63,583 bases of DNA, from positions 1-63,583 of the forward strand of contig JADFAL010000038.1 in the NCBI GenBank assembly GCA_015665275.1, written 5' to 3'. Position 1 is the first letter of the stretch; every line of letters starts with the position of its first letter. The notes under the pieces were generated by a model. It ran no database searches, was not told the origin of the DNA, and saw only the letters and a list, made by a program, of their open reading frames with translations. Positions 42,207 to 52,292 of this stretch are shown one piece after another. Origin of the DNA: Flavobacteriales bacterium (GTDB taxonomy: Bacteria > Bacteroidota > Bacteroidia > Flavobacteriales_D > Crocinitomicaceae). The position numbers and the translations under genes are program-made.

Positions 42207-44686
42207 GCGGGGTCAACATCAATAATCGATCGAATTGACTTATTATTAGGAGCGCTGAAAAACTCATCCATGATGAAAGCTATGCGCTCCTTCACTTTTT
42301 TATCGTTCGCGTCCCTCTCGATTTTCAACGTTATTTTCTTTAAATACTGATTGTAAATTCTCTTTACAACTGGAAATTCCGGTCCTAATACGCGTTCTTT
42401 GAACGTTTCACGAAGTTTATTGGCCAATTCGGTAGACGCACGATTTAACTCGTTCTCATTTCGGTGTTTTAGCGTAATATCAATGACCTTATAGTAAGGA
42501 GGGTAGAAGAAGTTTTTCCTTTCGATGATTTCCGCGTCATAGAATCCAACAAAGTCGTGGTGGGTGACTTTCCCAATAACCCAATGATCTGGATCGCCAG
42601 TTTGGACAATTACTTTTCCGCGTTTGTCACGACGACCTGAGCGACCTGCCACTTGCGTCATCAATTGAAAGGAACGTTCAAACGCTCGGAAGTCTGCTCG
42701 ATTCAACAACATGTCGGCATCCAGAATTCCAACAAGATTCACATTGTCAAAATCCAATCCTTTTGTAACCATTTGGGTGCCAATGAGGATGTCAATTCTA
42801 CCATTATCGAAATCATCTAAGATGTTTGCATAAGCATTTTTCGAACGTGTGGTATCCAGGTCGAGGCGCTTCACCACTTTTTCGGGGAACATTACCGCCA
42901 GTTCATCTTCAATTTTTTCCGTACCAAAACCAAGCATTTTCAATCGATTACTGCCGCAGGCTTTGCAAGATCCAATGGGAGGAGTGGTGTAGCTACAATA
43001 ATGACACTTGAGGTTATTGCTGTGCTTGTGATATGTTAGAGATACATCGCAGTTCACACATTTCGGCGTCCAATTGCACACTTCGCACATCCACATCGGT
43101 GTATATCCTCTGCGGTTTTGGAAGAGAATTATTTGTTCCTCCATATTGAGGTGCTCACGGATGTGTTCCATCAAGTAATTGGTGAAATGCGATTGCATGC
43201 TCTTTTGCTTGCGTTCTTTTCGAACGTTGGCAATCAGAATTTCCGGTAATAAATTGGCTCCAAATCGATCCGTTAAGGAAACCAAGGTGTATTTCCCCGA
43301 CTTCGCATTGTGATAGCTTTCAATGGATGGAGTCGCCGACCCCATAACGATATTTGATTTGTGAATTTTACTCAGTACGATGGCGCAATCTCTTGCATTG
43401 TAGCGGGGAGATGGATCGTACTGTTTGAAAGAAGATTCATGTTCCTCATCGACGATGATTAATCCAAGATTGCTAAACGGTAAGAAGATAGACGACCTGG
43501 CTCCTAGAATGATGCGGAACTTATTGGGGTCGTCATTTAAAACATGATTCCAGATTTCTACACGTTCGTTCTGATTGAATTTGGAGTGATATACCCCAAC
43601 TTGATCTCCAAAATACGCCGATAATCGTTGAATAAGTTGTGTTGTTAGTGCAATCTCAGGCAGCAAGAACAATACTTGTTTTCCTCTGTCTAGGTGCTCT
43701 TGAATGAGTTGCACATAAATTTCTGTTTTTCCAGAACCCGTAACACCGTGTAACAATACTACTTTTTCGTCATCAAACCCTTTACGTGTCTCTTCCAGTG
43801 CAGTTTTTTGAGATTCCGATAATTCCTTGAATGCAGTGCCTTCATACGGATTGTCCTCCAAACGCGAGACTTCCATTTTTTCCTGAAAGAGTACGCCCTG
43901 TTTCTCTAGTGTATTCAATGAAGATTGAGAAACACCTTCCTCGATTAAAGTTTTACGCAGCACAATTTCCGTCTCGTCATTAGCAATTTGAATGTGTCGC
44001 AATACACCCAAAAGCGCGTTCAACTGTTTCTCTTTACTTTTAACTCCGTCCAGTTCGGCAATAAATGCTTCCAGCAGATCTTCATTCCGGAAATCTTCTG
44101 TAATTCCCACAAAAACTTTCGTCTTGGGAATGAATTTTTCGTTGAGTTCCTCCAGAGAAAGAACGGCTTTTTTATCTATCAATGCCTTGATAACAGGCTG
44201 AATAGTTTTAATGCCAACGATCTCTGAAATCTCTTTTAAATCCAAAACTTCTCGAATTTCCAGAGTGTCTATAATATCCAGTTCACGCTCCGTAAAGAAT
44301 CGAGGATCTTTTTTGAAGTCGGGATGAAGTACAATTTTAGTTTCACTGGCCAATTTGAAATTGGATGGAAGTGCCGCGTTCATAACGTCTCCAATGGGCG
44401 CCATATAGTACGTTGAAATCCACTTCCAGAAACTGTATTGATTGGGATGAATGATGGGACGTTCGTCCAGAATATACTCGATGAGTTTGGCCTGATAGTT
44501 TTCAGGAACCGTTTCATGAATCCGCGTTACAATTCCAGTGATTCTCTTTGATCGACCAAAAGGAACGACAACACGCGCACCATTAAAAATGGCATCGTTC
44601 ATATCAAACGGCACTCGATACGTGAATTCGTTACGAATGGGAACCGGAAGAATGAGGTCTACAAAAAGCGTTTTCCTTTCAGGCAT
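42203..44686 (-). CDS. priA: Primosomal protein N' (replication restart helicase PriA)
   Basis: Restarts stalled replication forks by loading the replisome at D-loops. The 827 residues show the N-terminal 3'-end binding domain, Walker [19 protein letters not shown] near 313, Walker B DEEH near 415, and paired zinc-binding cysteines near 540-590 ([14 protein letters not shown] and [18 protein letters not shown]). Helicase motifs V-VI include [16 protein letters not shown] and AGRSGR near 680. A one-mismatch -7 box (TACCTTTA) lies four bases before the ATG. The gene ends overlapping rpoD by four bases. Confidence 0.96.
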   Translation of the reverse strand: MPERKTLFVDLILPVPIRNEFTYRVPFDMNDAIFNGARVVVPFGRSKRITGIVTRIHETVPENYQAKLIEYILDERPIIHPNQYSFWKWISTYYMAPIGDVMNAALPSNFKLASETKIVLHPDFKKDPRFFTERELDIIDTLEIREVLDLKEISEIVGIKTIQPVIKALIDKKAVLSLEELNEKFIPKTKVFVGITEDFRNEDLLEAFIAELDGVKSKEKQLNALLGVLRHIQIANDETEIVLRKTLIEEGVSQSSLNTLEKQGVLFQEKMEVSRLEDNPYEGTAFKELSESQKTALEETRKGFDDEKVVLLHGVTGSGKTEIYVQLIQEHLDRGKQVLFLLPEIALTTQLIQRLSAYFGDQVGVYHSKFNQNERVEIWNHVLNDDPNKFRIILGARSSIFLPFSNLGLIIVDEEHESSFKQYDPSPRYNARDCAIVLSKIHKSNIVMGSATPSIESYHNAKSGKYTLVSLTDRFGANLLPEILIANVRKERKQKSMQSHFTNYLMEHIREHLNMEEQIILFQNRRGYTPMWMCEVCNWTPKCVNCDVSLTYHKHSNNLKCHYCSYTTPPIGSCKACGSNRLKMLGFGTEKIEDELAVMFPEKVVKRLDLDTTRSKNAYANILDDFDNGRIDILIGTQMVTKGLDFDNVNLVGILDADMLLNRADFRAFERSFQLMTQVAGRSGRRDKRGKVIVQTGDPDHWVIGKVTHHDFVGFYDAEIIERKNFFYPPYYKVIDITLKHRNENELNRASTELANKLRETFKERVLGPEFPVVKRIYNQYLKKITLKIERDANDKKVKERIAFIMDEFFSAPNNKSIRSIIDVDPA

Positions 44687-44690
44687 TCGC

Positions 44691-44698
44691 TAAAGGTA
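44691..44698 (-). promoter_or_regulatory. Near-consensus -7 box of priA
   Basis: TACCTTTA on the minus strand, one mismatch in the last base, four bases before the priA ATG at 44686. The spacing matches the group of predicted leaderless genes. Confidence 0.35.
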
Positions 44699-44711
44699 GA
44701 AATTGAACCGA

Positions 44712-45857
44712 TCAGTTACAAGCCCAAGGCTGACCTTGCGCAATATCCAAAGTCTGCTGGCTACAGAATAAGTACGGTCCAGTAATTGGCCCTACACACA
44801 ATTCCGCAGTTGAGTTGCGATCAATAGCACGTGTGTTTTGATTAACTCCAACCATTGGATGGTAGACACGGTAGGTGAATCGAGACGAGAACAATCCAAG
44901 CACTGGGTGATCGTTTGTTGCTGTCAAGTTCGTAAAAGTTGGTTTGTTCTGTGCGAGTGAAGAACTTGGCTGATTAACCAAGATGTAATTGTATAAATCT
45001 TCAGAACCACCTACAATTTCAACCGTAATTCCTTCCAGGTTTCGTCGAGTCACAGCAGGGTCGCCTGCGGCACTTGCATTCGCAATGAGGTTATAGAAAC
45101 TTTCGCCTTGACTAGAGAAGTTGGTTGTAGCACCAGTACCGGTAGGAAGCTCACCCCATGTCCAATCAATTTGCTTTGTTATTGAATCGCTTCCGAAGTA
45201 TTCTTTGTAATCGATAAGCAATTTCGTGTTCACCACTTCTGCATTTCCGTGCGTCACAAACATTGGGGCTGTGGTGTATTCACCCGTCGTAACTGCATTC
45301 GTTGCAAACTTGAACTGATAATTTGGTGAGTCGGTAGAGGTTGATATTCCTGTAACCACTTCCGTAGATCCGAAAACTTCAAATTCCGAAGACGTTCCTT
45401 CATTAATTAAAATACGCAGGTTATACGCAGCGTTAGCACTCAATGAACCGAATGTTGGACTGTTGCTATTGTCCTTACTTCCTGAATAGAACGCATATAC
45501 GATTTGATCTGGCGCATAGAAAACACCATTCGTTTCTTTGGTATCTACTAAAGTGTCAAACAAAGTCCAAATTCTTCCTGTTCCACCGCCAGACAATTGT
45601 TCCGTAACGGTGGCTGAAACACTTTGAAAGTAATTTGAATCTGGAATTTGGGAGATCTCAAGTGAGTTTCCTGGTCCTATAAAAGCTCTGGTAATTTTAA
45701 TCAGGTGTATGGAATCTGCTTGATCCAATAAACCATATACTACGGCTGTTTCTGTAAAATCGCCGGAAATTTCAATGTCCTCGTTACAAGAATTAAATCC
45801 GAAAACCACCAAAAACGCGGCAGCAAGAAGAAAGAGAGTCTGTTTCATTTTATTCAT
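44712..45857 (-). CDS. Lipoprotein, DUF4249-like, 381 residues
   Basis: Exported lipoprotein: signal with lipobox FNSC near residue 21-24 (Cys 24), then a beta-rich body of about 355 residues (ETAVVYGLLDQADSIHLIKI near 38; GSLSANAAYNLRILINEGTS near 140). The order of strands fits the DUF4249 group (secreted proteins next to SusC/TonB systems), but no TonB gene is adjacent here and I am not certain. ATGs at 45857 and 45848 are both possible; an exact -7 box TAACTTTG (45876-45869) lies 11 or 20 bases before them, favouring 45848 by spacing. Function unknown. Confidence 0.72.
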   Translation of the reverse strand: MNKMKQTLFLLAAAFLVVFGFNSCNEDIEISGDFTETAVVYGLLDQADSIHLIKITRAFIGPGNSLEISQIPDSNYFQSVSATVTEQLSGGGTGRIWTLFDTLVDTKETNGVFYAPDQIVYAFYSGSKDNSNSPTFGSLSANAAYNLRILINEGTSSEFEVFGSTEVVTGISTSTDSPNYQFKFATNAVTTGEYTTAPMFVTHGNAEVVNTKLLIDYKEYFGSDSITKQIDWTWGELPTGTGATTNFSSQGESFYNLIANASAAGDPAVTRRNLEGITVEIVGGSEDLYNYILVNQPSSSLAQNKPTFTNLTATNDHPVLGLFSSRFTYRVYHPMVGVNQNTRAIDRNSTAELCVGPITGPYLFCSQQTLDIAQGQPWACN

Positions 45858-45936
45858 ATGAGTAGCGCCAAAGTTACGAAAAAGAAGTTGATCGATTTAC
45901 CCGTTCAATCAATCAGAATTGTAGTTAAATCAATTG

Positions 45937-47004
45937 CTAGTCTTTCACCTTGTTCATTCCCATGGTACGTAGCATCCAATTTGGAAGATGTTTCCCCGGT
46001 TTGCGATTTTTTAGGTGAATGTACCATCCTAGTTTTTTCATAATTGGAACCTTGTGCGTTTCCACAAATTCGATCAATGTTCCATCCGGATCTTCAATGT
46101 ATGAGAAACGTCCTCCTGCTTCGCCCATGTCAAAGGTATTGTCGCTATCCACAGTGAAAGGGAATCCTTTGTCAGCGCATTCTTTTTTCAGGCTGTCCAT
46201 TCCCTGAACGTCGAAACAAAGGTGTATAAAGCCCCAGTCTCCCCAGTAGCGGTTGGCGAAAATGGATGTAGCATCATTACGATCCAAGGCTTGCACCAAT
46301 TCGATTTGAGATGGACCTAGTAAGCGCGCGAATGGACCGCGACGAGCGTTTTTATGCGTTAGCAATACACGACGCACTTTTTTATCTCCAGAAGCCAATC
46401 CTTTCAAATCATCAAACGTGCCTGTTTCATCGTAAACCACTGTTTCATATTCAAGGATGTCTTGATATACGGCTAAGGCTTTGTCGATATCACTTACTCC
46501 GATTACCGTTCCTGCCGGTCCTCCGCATTTGGATGGATGTCCTGTGTTTTGGAACCATCCTTTACCTTCTACAATGTTGAAGATATTTCCGTTTGGATCT
46601 TTCACAAAGAAGGATTTTTCACCGTTTGGAGCTGTTTCCAGTTCTCCTTGAATATCGGCATTGTTCTCCTTGAAGTATTTGAAGGAAGCTTCTACATCTC
46701 TAGATTTGATGCGACAAGCGTACAACCCGTAATCGCCGAGTTGAATATCAAAAGTGGCTTTCTCCGTTGGTCTGGAAGTGAATTGCCAAATCTCAAAACC
46801 GGCACCGCCATCCATACTCAATGCCATGGTAGCTGTTCTGGAATGAACTTTTCCACCTGTGTAATCGATCATTAGAGGAGCCTCTGCCGCTTCTTCAAAA
46901 ACGCGAACATTGACTCCGAAAAACTTGCGATACCATTTCCAAATTTCCTGAACATCGGGAACCCCGATCCCCATTTGCTGTATTCCACAGATGATTTTTT
47001 CCAT
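45937..47004 (-). CDS. Two-domain VOC (glyoxalase/dioxygenase fold) protein
   Basis: 355 residues from the ATG at 47004 (a TTG at 47025 lies in the promoter box and is not used). Two vicinal-oxygen-chelate modules: the first near residues 5-140 (MGVPDVQEIWKWYRKFFG, FFVKDPNGNIFNIVEG), the second near 155-325 (IGVSDIDKALAVYQDILEYE; WGFIHLCFDVQGMD; DPDGTLIEFVETH). His in FIHLCFD and Glu in LIEFVETH are candidate metal ligands. It lacks the recognisable 4-hydroxyphenylpyruvate dioxygenase C-terminal signature, so I do not call it HppD. A lyase, dioxygenase or isomerase is possible. Its promoter is at 47023-47030. Confidence 0.75.
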   Translation of the reverse strand: MEKIICGIQQMGIGVPDVQEIWKWYRKFFGVNVRVFEEAAEAPLMIDYTGGKVHSRTATMALSMDGGAGFEIWQFTSRPTEKATFDIQLGDYGLYACRIKSRDVEASFKYFKENNADIQGELETAPNGEKSFFVKDPNGNIFNIVEGKGWFQNTGHPSKCGGPAGTVIGVSDIDKALAVYQDILEYETVVYDETGTFDDLKGLASGDKKVRRVLLTHKNARRGPFARLLGPSQIELVQALDRNDATSIFANRYWGDWGFIHLCFDVQGMDSLKKECADKGFPFTVDSDNTFDMGEAGGRFSYIEDPDGTLIEFVETHKVPIMKKLGWYIHLKNRKPGKHLPNWMLRTMGMNKVKD

Positions 47005-47022
47005 TGCTAACTTTTGAGGTGG

Positions 47023-47030
47023 CAAATATA
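47023..47030 (-). promoter_or_regulatory. -7 box of the VOC gene
   Basis: TATATTTG on the minus strand, exact match, 18 bases before the ATG at 47004. It overlaps the alternative TTG start at 47025, which it rules out. Confidence 0.5.
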
Positions 47031-47037
47031 CGGTTCC

Positions 47038-49329
47038 TCAACGAATCGCACGCTCATTGAAGAGCACATATCCCATACTAAACTGGAAAGAAAACGGTGA
47101 TTCCTGTTGCGGGAAATAGTTGGTAGTAAAGCGTATTGGACCTATGAAACTATGGAAAATGGCGGAAGCGGATGCCATAATTGTTGAATTTTCCAAACTA
47201 CTGACGAGTTGCTGTTTTCCGTCGTCATCTAAGCGCAACTGCGTAAAGGGTTGATAAAAATAAGCGTCCAATCGCAAGTCGATCACCTTCTTTATGGTGA
47301 AAACAGTATTGCCGCCTATCGCCGCAAACTGAGGGGAGCGATATTCTGGAAGGAAATAGGTTTTAGCATCCGGTACCAAGGAGAACTCGGTAAGCGCTAA
47401 GAGAGATGCCGTATAATTCGCAAAAACTGTTTGACTGTTCGAAACCGCTTGTCCATGTATCCCAAAATGGAAAAAAGGCTGGTCCACGATAAAGGATTGG
47501 AAGTCCAGGCGCATGTTGATCCATTCGTGATATCCTTCAATATCGAATGGTAAATCAGAAGTGGACCCAGAAAGTGTACGCTCTTTGCCGTTTACATATC
47601 GAAACTCAAAATTGAAGTAGTTTCCAGAGGAGGCAAATTGTTTTCTGTTCAGGGTGTTGTGTGTCAGTTTAAAGTAAGCGGAGTAGCCATCAAAATTGGT
47701 GATGTCGGCGGTGTCTACACTGGTGAAGTCTTCGATTTGATAGTAATTATCATCCAAGCGAAACATGCGCATTCCTGCGGTTGCTTTGATGGTATTTGTT
47801 ACAGGGATGCTCACATTTCCCCCAAGATAAATCTCATTTTGAACCAGAAATGAAGGTTTGGATTCCTCAAAAAACGTAGCAAAACTTCGAAAGTAGTCCC
47901 ATCGATTCAATACAAAATAACCAGCAATGGAAGTGGGGAAAACGGCCGGTAAATCTACTGTTGATTGTGCTTTTGCAGATCCGTAAAACTTCCCAAAATA
48001 GGTTTCCACTTTCGTTTCGGTACTGATTTTGCCAATGGATTGGAACGTCAATCCGGCGTACCCTGTATTTACCGGGCGGGATGAAATATGTCCACCGATA
48101 TCCAGTTTAAAATCACGGGACTTTCGAACGTTCACGTTCATCTTGTAAGTGCTGTCAGAGTTTTTCGAAAGGGTTGGGTAGAGGAAGTCCACTTGTGGAG
48201 CTGCGTATAGGCGATAGTACCGCTTCTCTAATTGACTTTGAACTAATACTTCGTTCTTTCTCGGACGAATCAAAGAGCGTTGCGCAAATCCAATTCGTTG
48301 TTTTTCAAACTGAGTTTCTACTTCGGTTACCTTGAGTTCCATCGCTTGGCTTCTGAAGTTCATACGCTGTTCTCTTATGCTATCCGCTTGGGAGGTTGCA
48401 GAGACGTAGATGCGAATGGAATCGATGTAGGCAATAGTAGCGTCATATCCACTTTGAATGGCTTCTCGAGCACTTTTATCATCGAAATCAAAAGACGAAA
48501 CATCGGCTTGAGGTTCAATAATGATACCTTGTTCACAGGGTAATTCATATTTCGTGTGACTCACCAACATATTGGTTACCTGTCCGATAAGGTCGTCTTC
48601 TGTTGGAGGATCGGCGTTGTAAGATACATTACTTCCAATGATGAAATCAGGATTGAAATCACTGTACATAACATCTGCAGGGAAGTTGTTATACAAACCG
48701 CCGTCGAAGAGCAGAATATCATCCACGCGAATAGGGTAGAAGTAAAACGGATACGTCATTGAAGCGCGAACCGCTGCATTTAAGTCCCCACTATTAAAAA
48801 TGACCGGGTTTTTCTCTGCAATATCAGATGCGACACAACGAAAAGGAACGAATAAGCTATCGAAATTTTTATCGTGGACAGCGGAAACACTCCCCAAAAG
48901 GCGCATCATTTCAAAGTCTAAAAATGCAGAAGAGGTAAAGTTGGTAGGTAAGGATCGCTTCAGGATACTGTCTTTTGAAAACGACAAACTGACCATCCCG
49001 GCATGAGCTTCTTCTTCGCGAAGCAGGAATCGGTCCTTACTCGGTAGCCCACCATTCGCCATCATTTCAAAATTCTCACTAATTACTATGGCTTCTATTT
49101 CCTCTGGGCTGTAGCCGGCAGCGTACAAACTCCCCACCAATGCTCCCGCTGAGGTTCCGGTAATATAGTCGATTGGAATATTTTTTTCTTCGAGTGCCTT
49201 GAGAACGCCAATGTGCGCTAATCCTGTGGCGCCTCCACCGCTAAGCACAACGCCCACCTTTTCCTGAGCCAATGAAGCAGTAGTCAGAAAGAAAGATAGA
49301 ATGACGAGGTGTAGCTTGTTTGCGGCCAA
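47038..49329 (-). CDS. Patatin-like phospholipase fused to an outer-membrane barrel (PlpD-type)
   Basis: Protein of 763 residues with a signal peptide (1-22, cleaved after SLAQ). The patatin domain has the oxyanion loop GGGATG at 31-36, nucleophile GTSAG (Ser60) and catalytic DGG (Asp209). A linker with charged helix (about 300-345) precedes a beta-barrel of about 400 residues, rich in aromatic and alternating residues and ending FSFQFSMGYVLFNERAIR, like the surface antigen (BamA/TpsB) C-terminus. This is the type Vd autotransporter layout. The start is a TTG at 49329, with no ATG before it. Possible roles are membrane remodelling or lipid-targeted attack. The gene diverges from the methyltransferase at 49378. 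Confidence 0.9.
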   Translation of the reverse strand: MAANKLHLVILSFFLTTASLAQEKVGVVLSGGGATGLAHIGVLKALEEKNIPIDYITGTSAGALVGSLYAAGYSPEEIEAIVISENFEMMANGGLPSKDRFLLREEEAHAGMVSLSFSKDSILKRSLPTNFTSSAFLDFEMMRLLGSVSAVHDKNFDSLFVPFRCVASDIAEKNPVIFNSGDLNAAVRASMTYPFYFYPIRVDDILLFDGGLYNNFPADVMYSDFNPDFIIGSNVSYNADPPTEDDLIGQVTNMLVSHTKYELPCEQGIIIEPQADVSSFDFDDKSAREAIQSGYDATIAYIDSIRIYVSATSQADSIREQRMNFRSQAMELKVTEVETQFEKQRIGFAQRSLIRPRKNEVLVQSQLEKRYYRLYAAPQVDFLYPTLSKNSDSTYKMNVNVRKSRDFKLDIGGHISSRPVNTGYAGLTFQSIGKISTETKVETYFGKFYGSAKAQSTVDLPAVFPTSIAGYFVLNRWDYFRSFATFFEESKPSFLVQNEIYLGGNVSIPVTNTIKATAGMRMFRLDDNYYQIEDFTSVDTADITNFDGYSAYFKLTHNTLNRKQFASSGNYFNFEFRYVNGKERTLSGSTSDLPFDIEGYHEWINMRLDFQSFIVDQPFFHFGIHGQAVSNSQTVFANYTASLLALTEFSLVPDAKTYFLPEYRSPQFAAIGGNTVFTIKKVIDLRLDAYFYQPFTQLRLDDDGKQQLVSSLENSTIMASASAIFHSFIGPIRFTTNYFPQQESPFSFQFSMGYVLFNERAIR

Positions 49330-49377
49330 TTTCGTTCTTTTGTGCTAAAATACGGATATTCCGAGAAAAGGTTTGGT

Positions 49378-50571
49378 ATGAAGGAAGTAAGCGGTTCAGA
49401 TAGATCATTGGTAATTACCCTGAAAACATTTTATGGTTTCGAGGATGTTTTGAAAGAGGAACTAGCTGAACTTGGCTTTCCAGATGCTATAAAATTGAAC
49501 CGTGCGGTTCAGATAACAGGGACGTGGCGTGATGTCTATTACCTGAATGTTCATCTCAGATGTGCACTCTCGGTGTTGGTTCAAGTGAAGAAGTTTCGTA
49601 TTCGTGACGAAGACGATTTGTACACCCAAGCAATGAAAATCGATTGGACCAAATACTTCGATGTCAAGAAGACTTTCGCGGTCAAAGGTGCCGTTTATTC
49701 CGATTTCTTCAAGCATTCTCAGTATCCGTTTCTATTGGTGAAAGATGCCATCGTTGATACCTTTCGGAAGAATTTGAACGACAGACCAGACGTCAATACA
49801 AAGAAGCCGCAGGTGATGTTTGATGTATACATCAACAACAAAGAAGTAACAATTTCCTTAAATACTTCTGGTGCGCCATTGTTCCAAAGAGGATATCGAG
49901 ATGAAGCCGGATTAGCTCCAATGAATGAAGTGGCCGCTGCCGGATTAATCCGAATGTCGGGTTGGGATAGAAAATCGACGTTTGTAGATCCGTTTTGTGG
50001 TTCAGGAACATTTTTGATTGAAGCGGCATTGATGGCAGCGAACCTTCCTGCTACTTTGGAAAGACATCATTTTGCGTTTAAAAACTTTGCCAATTTCGAC
50101 GAAGAAATTTGGGACGATATTCAGAATGCTATTCCAAAACGAATTACAGAATTACCTTGTTTGATCGTTGGTTCGGATAAAAACGCTGAAATGGTGATGA
50201 AGGCGCGACGAAATCTTCGTAGATTACCGATTGGCCGATTTGTGAAAGTGAACGCTGATAGTTTTCAAGAATCTAAAAGCCCCGCTGAATCTGGTGTAAT
50301 GATTACGAATCCTCCGTATGGTGAACGTATGGGAGATGAAATTGAAGAATTGTACGAAGAGTTGGGCGATTGGATGAAAACTGAGATGCAAGGATTTAGT
50401 TGTTGGATTGTGTCATCAAATATGGAAGCATTCAAGTTTGTAGGATTGCGTCCTGACAGAAAGGTCAAGGTGTTCAACGGAAGTTTGGAGTGTTCTTTCC
50501 GAAAATATGAAATCTACGCGGGATCTAAGAAAGCGAAGCATCAAGAACAGCCGGATGAATCCGAATCCTGA
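49378..50571 (+). CDS. THUMP-domain RNA methyltransferase (RlmL/TrmN-like)
   Basis: Class I SAM-dependent RNA methyltransferase of 397 residues from the ATG at 49378. The longer frame from 49342 runs toward the divergent patatin start and is unlikely. A THUMP-like N-terminal domain (residues 10-165; FYGFEDVLKEELAELGFPDA, LNVHLRCALSVLVQVK) precedes the methylase fold with FVDPFCGSGTFLIEAALMAA near 202 and NPPYGERMG near 318. This resembles 23S rRNA m2G (RlmL N-terminal half) or tRNA m2G6 (TrmN) enzymes; the base cannot be resolved here. It is followed 58 bases later by the FHA gene. Confidence 0.88.
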   Translation: MKEVSGSDRSLVITLKTFYGFEDVLKEELAELGFPDAIKLNRAVQITGTWRDVYYLNVHLRCALSVLVQVKKFRIRDEDDLYTQAMKIDWTKYFDVKKTFAVKGAVYSDFFKHSQYPFLLVKDAIVDTFRKNLNDRPDVNTKKPQVMFDVYINNKEVTISLNTSGAPLFQRGYRDEAGLAPMNEVAAAGLIRMSGWDRKSTFVDPFCGSGTFLIEAALMAANLPATLERHHFAFKNFANFDEEIWDDIQNAIPKRITELPCLIVGSDKNAEMVMKARRNLRRLPIGRFVKVNADSFQESKSPAESGVMITNPPYGERMGDEIEELYEELGDWMKTEMQGFSCWIVSSNMEAFKFVGLRPDRKVKVFNGSLECSFRKYEIYAGSKKAKHQEQPDESES

Positions 50572-50629
50572 TTTATACTTATCCTTGAAATAAATAATTC
50601 CCTATATTCCCTCCTCAAAGCTGATAAGG

Positions 50630-52222
50630 ATGGAGATCGTAAGAACAGTTGGGAGTGGATTGAGCAATAGAATTGTTATTAGTAAACCCGGTATTGCTGA
50701 AACGCACGCCGAAATCACCTATGCAACTGGACATTTGATGATGGTGGAGGACCTGGGGGCTGCCGCAGGGACTTTTGTCAACAATCGAAGAATCAAGGGG
50801 AAGAAAATTTTGAAACCCGGAGATATTCTATGTTTCGGAGATTATATTTTTCCATTCGAAGAGCATTATCCGGAAATGTTGAAGACACAGCAGGATGATT
50901 CTGTTTTGGATTCGGGAGAGGATGATGGAGAACCGGAAGATGTGCGTGCGGAAAATGACGCGAGGCAAGAAGAAATAATGACGGGCCTTTCGGGCGTTAA
51001 ACGATTTATTTATTCACTGCAGTTTCCCAAAGATAGACAGATGTTACAGCGCATTTGGATTCTCGTGATTGCTTCAGTGATGCTTCTGTCGCTCGTTTTA
51101 CCATGGCTGTCATGGTCGAATCCATACAATGCATCGTATCTGGAAGATGATAAATTCGAGGCGATTTCGGGCATCGAAATGTTTATTGATATGCTGGAAG
51201 TAGAAGTTTCTGGAGCTCCCTTGATGTATATCGCATTGTTTGGCGTAACGATGCTGATCATTCTGGGGACAATTACAACGGTGATCTGCTATTTCTTGGT
51301 CGCATTGAAGGCATGGAGACCGCCAAGTCTTATTGCGATTCGGAGACTCTCTCAAACAGTATTGATTTTATTTGGGATCAATTTCTTCCTGCAGTTTTTA
51401 CGCTATGTCTGGTATTGGTTGGATGGAGAGAATGCATTGGTAATTACAAATCGCTTGACCAATTCAGGTATTTCTGAGTCTCGTGTATACGTTGAATATT
51501 TAGGAATTGGATACTGGTTGTGCGCATTTGGAATTTTATTGGTGTTGCGCTCTACGAGAAACGGTTTGTGGCGACCTGATTTCATTCGAAAATGGGCTCC
51601 GCTGAGTTTTACTTTCTGGCTGCCATATGTTCTTTTGATTGTATTGGTGCATCAAGGCATTGGTGTGGCTCAAACGACTTTTGATACAGAAGAGTACCGA
51701 AGTAATTCGCGTAATACGAACAGTTTGTTTTTTGATCAGAAAAAGGTGAAGGAACGCGTCGATCAAAGTGGACCAGACGTAGCAAATCGAGCGTATTTGT
51801 TTCTCATTCGCGAATTGAAACGCGATGAGGATAAACAAGATCGATTGCGTGGGTTGAGCAAAAAAAATGAAGAACTTCGGAAGAAAGAATGGTCGTACGC
51901 TCTAATCACATGGCTTAGTCTGCATGGCTTACTCATTGTTTCTGTAATTCAGATGTTCCGCAGAAGCATTCGAGGGATAACAACGTTTATTTTTGCTTCG
52001 GTACTGGTGTTATTTTCGGTAGGCTTGATTTACAGTTTGTACGCCTTGTTAGATCTTCGACCTCCGCTGTCAGGAAATGTCGAGGTTTCTATTGGTTATA
52101 GTTGTTATCTGATAATTGCGGCTGCCGTGGGAATGTTAGGCGAACAATTCTACTTCTGGACCACTCGCAATGAGGTGAAGGTAGTGAAAGAAACTGCTGA
52201 TACGTTGGATGATTTGGTATAG
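50630..52222 (+). CDS. FHA-domain multi-pass membrane protein, 530 residues
   Basis: The N-terminus is a forkhead-associated domain (residues 1-85): GSGLSNRIVIS, TH in ETHAEITYATGHLMM, the loop DLGAAAGTFVNNRRIK and LKPGDILCFGDYIFPFEE. FHA domains bind phosphothreonine peptides. An acidic linker (about 85-120) follows, then six or seven transmembrane helices (about 142-500), with a charged cytosolic stretch of about 60 residues near 360-420 (EYRSNSRNTNSLFFDQKKVK). FHA fused at the N-terminus to a multi-helix protein suggests a membrane protein recruited by Ser/Thr phosphorylation; no kinase or phosphatase pair is adjacent. Family unassigned. Confidence 0.8.
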   Translation: MEIVRTVGSGLSNRIVISKPGIAETHAEITYATGHLMMVEDLGAAAGTFVNNRRIKGKKILKPGDILCFGDYIFPFEEHYPEMLKTQQDDSVLDSGEDDGEPEDVRAENDARQEEIMTGLSGVKRFIYSLQFPKDRQMLQRIWILVIASVMLLSLVLPWLSWSNPYNASYLEDDKFEAISGIEMFIDMLEVEVSGAPLMYIALFGVTMLIILGTITTVICYFLVALKAWRPPSLIAIRRLSQTVLILFGINFFLQFLRYVWYWLDGENALVITNRLTNSGISESRVYVEYLGIGYWLCAFGILLVLRSTRNGLWRPDFIRKWAPLSFTFWLPYVLLIVLVHQGIGVAQTTFDTEEYRSNSRNTNSLFFDQKKVKERVDQSGPDVANRAYLFLIRELKRDEDKQDRLRGLSKKNEELRKKEWSYALITWLSLHGLLIVSVIQMFRRSIRGITTFIFASVLVLFSVGLIYSLYALLDLRPPLSGNVEVSIGYSCYLIIAAAVGMLGEQFYFWTTRNEVKVVKETADTLDDLV

Positions 52223-52292
52223 TCGCCCAATTCGACATAATGACTTTATATCCTAATTAATTCTAATTGGACACAATTTAAATTTCAGGGCA

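Noticed and set aside
45937-47004. Calling the VOC gene hppD (4-hydroxyphenylpyruvate dioxygenase)
   Set aside because: The two VOC modules and length fit broadly, but I do not see the HPPD-specific C-terminal signature.
47005-47025. TTG start at 47025 for the VOC gene
   Set aside because: It lies in the -7 box; the ATG at 47004 is 18 bases downstream of it and begins the conserved domain.
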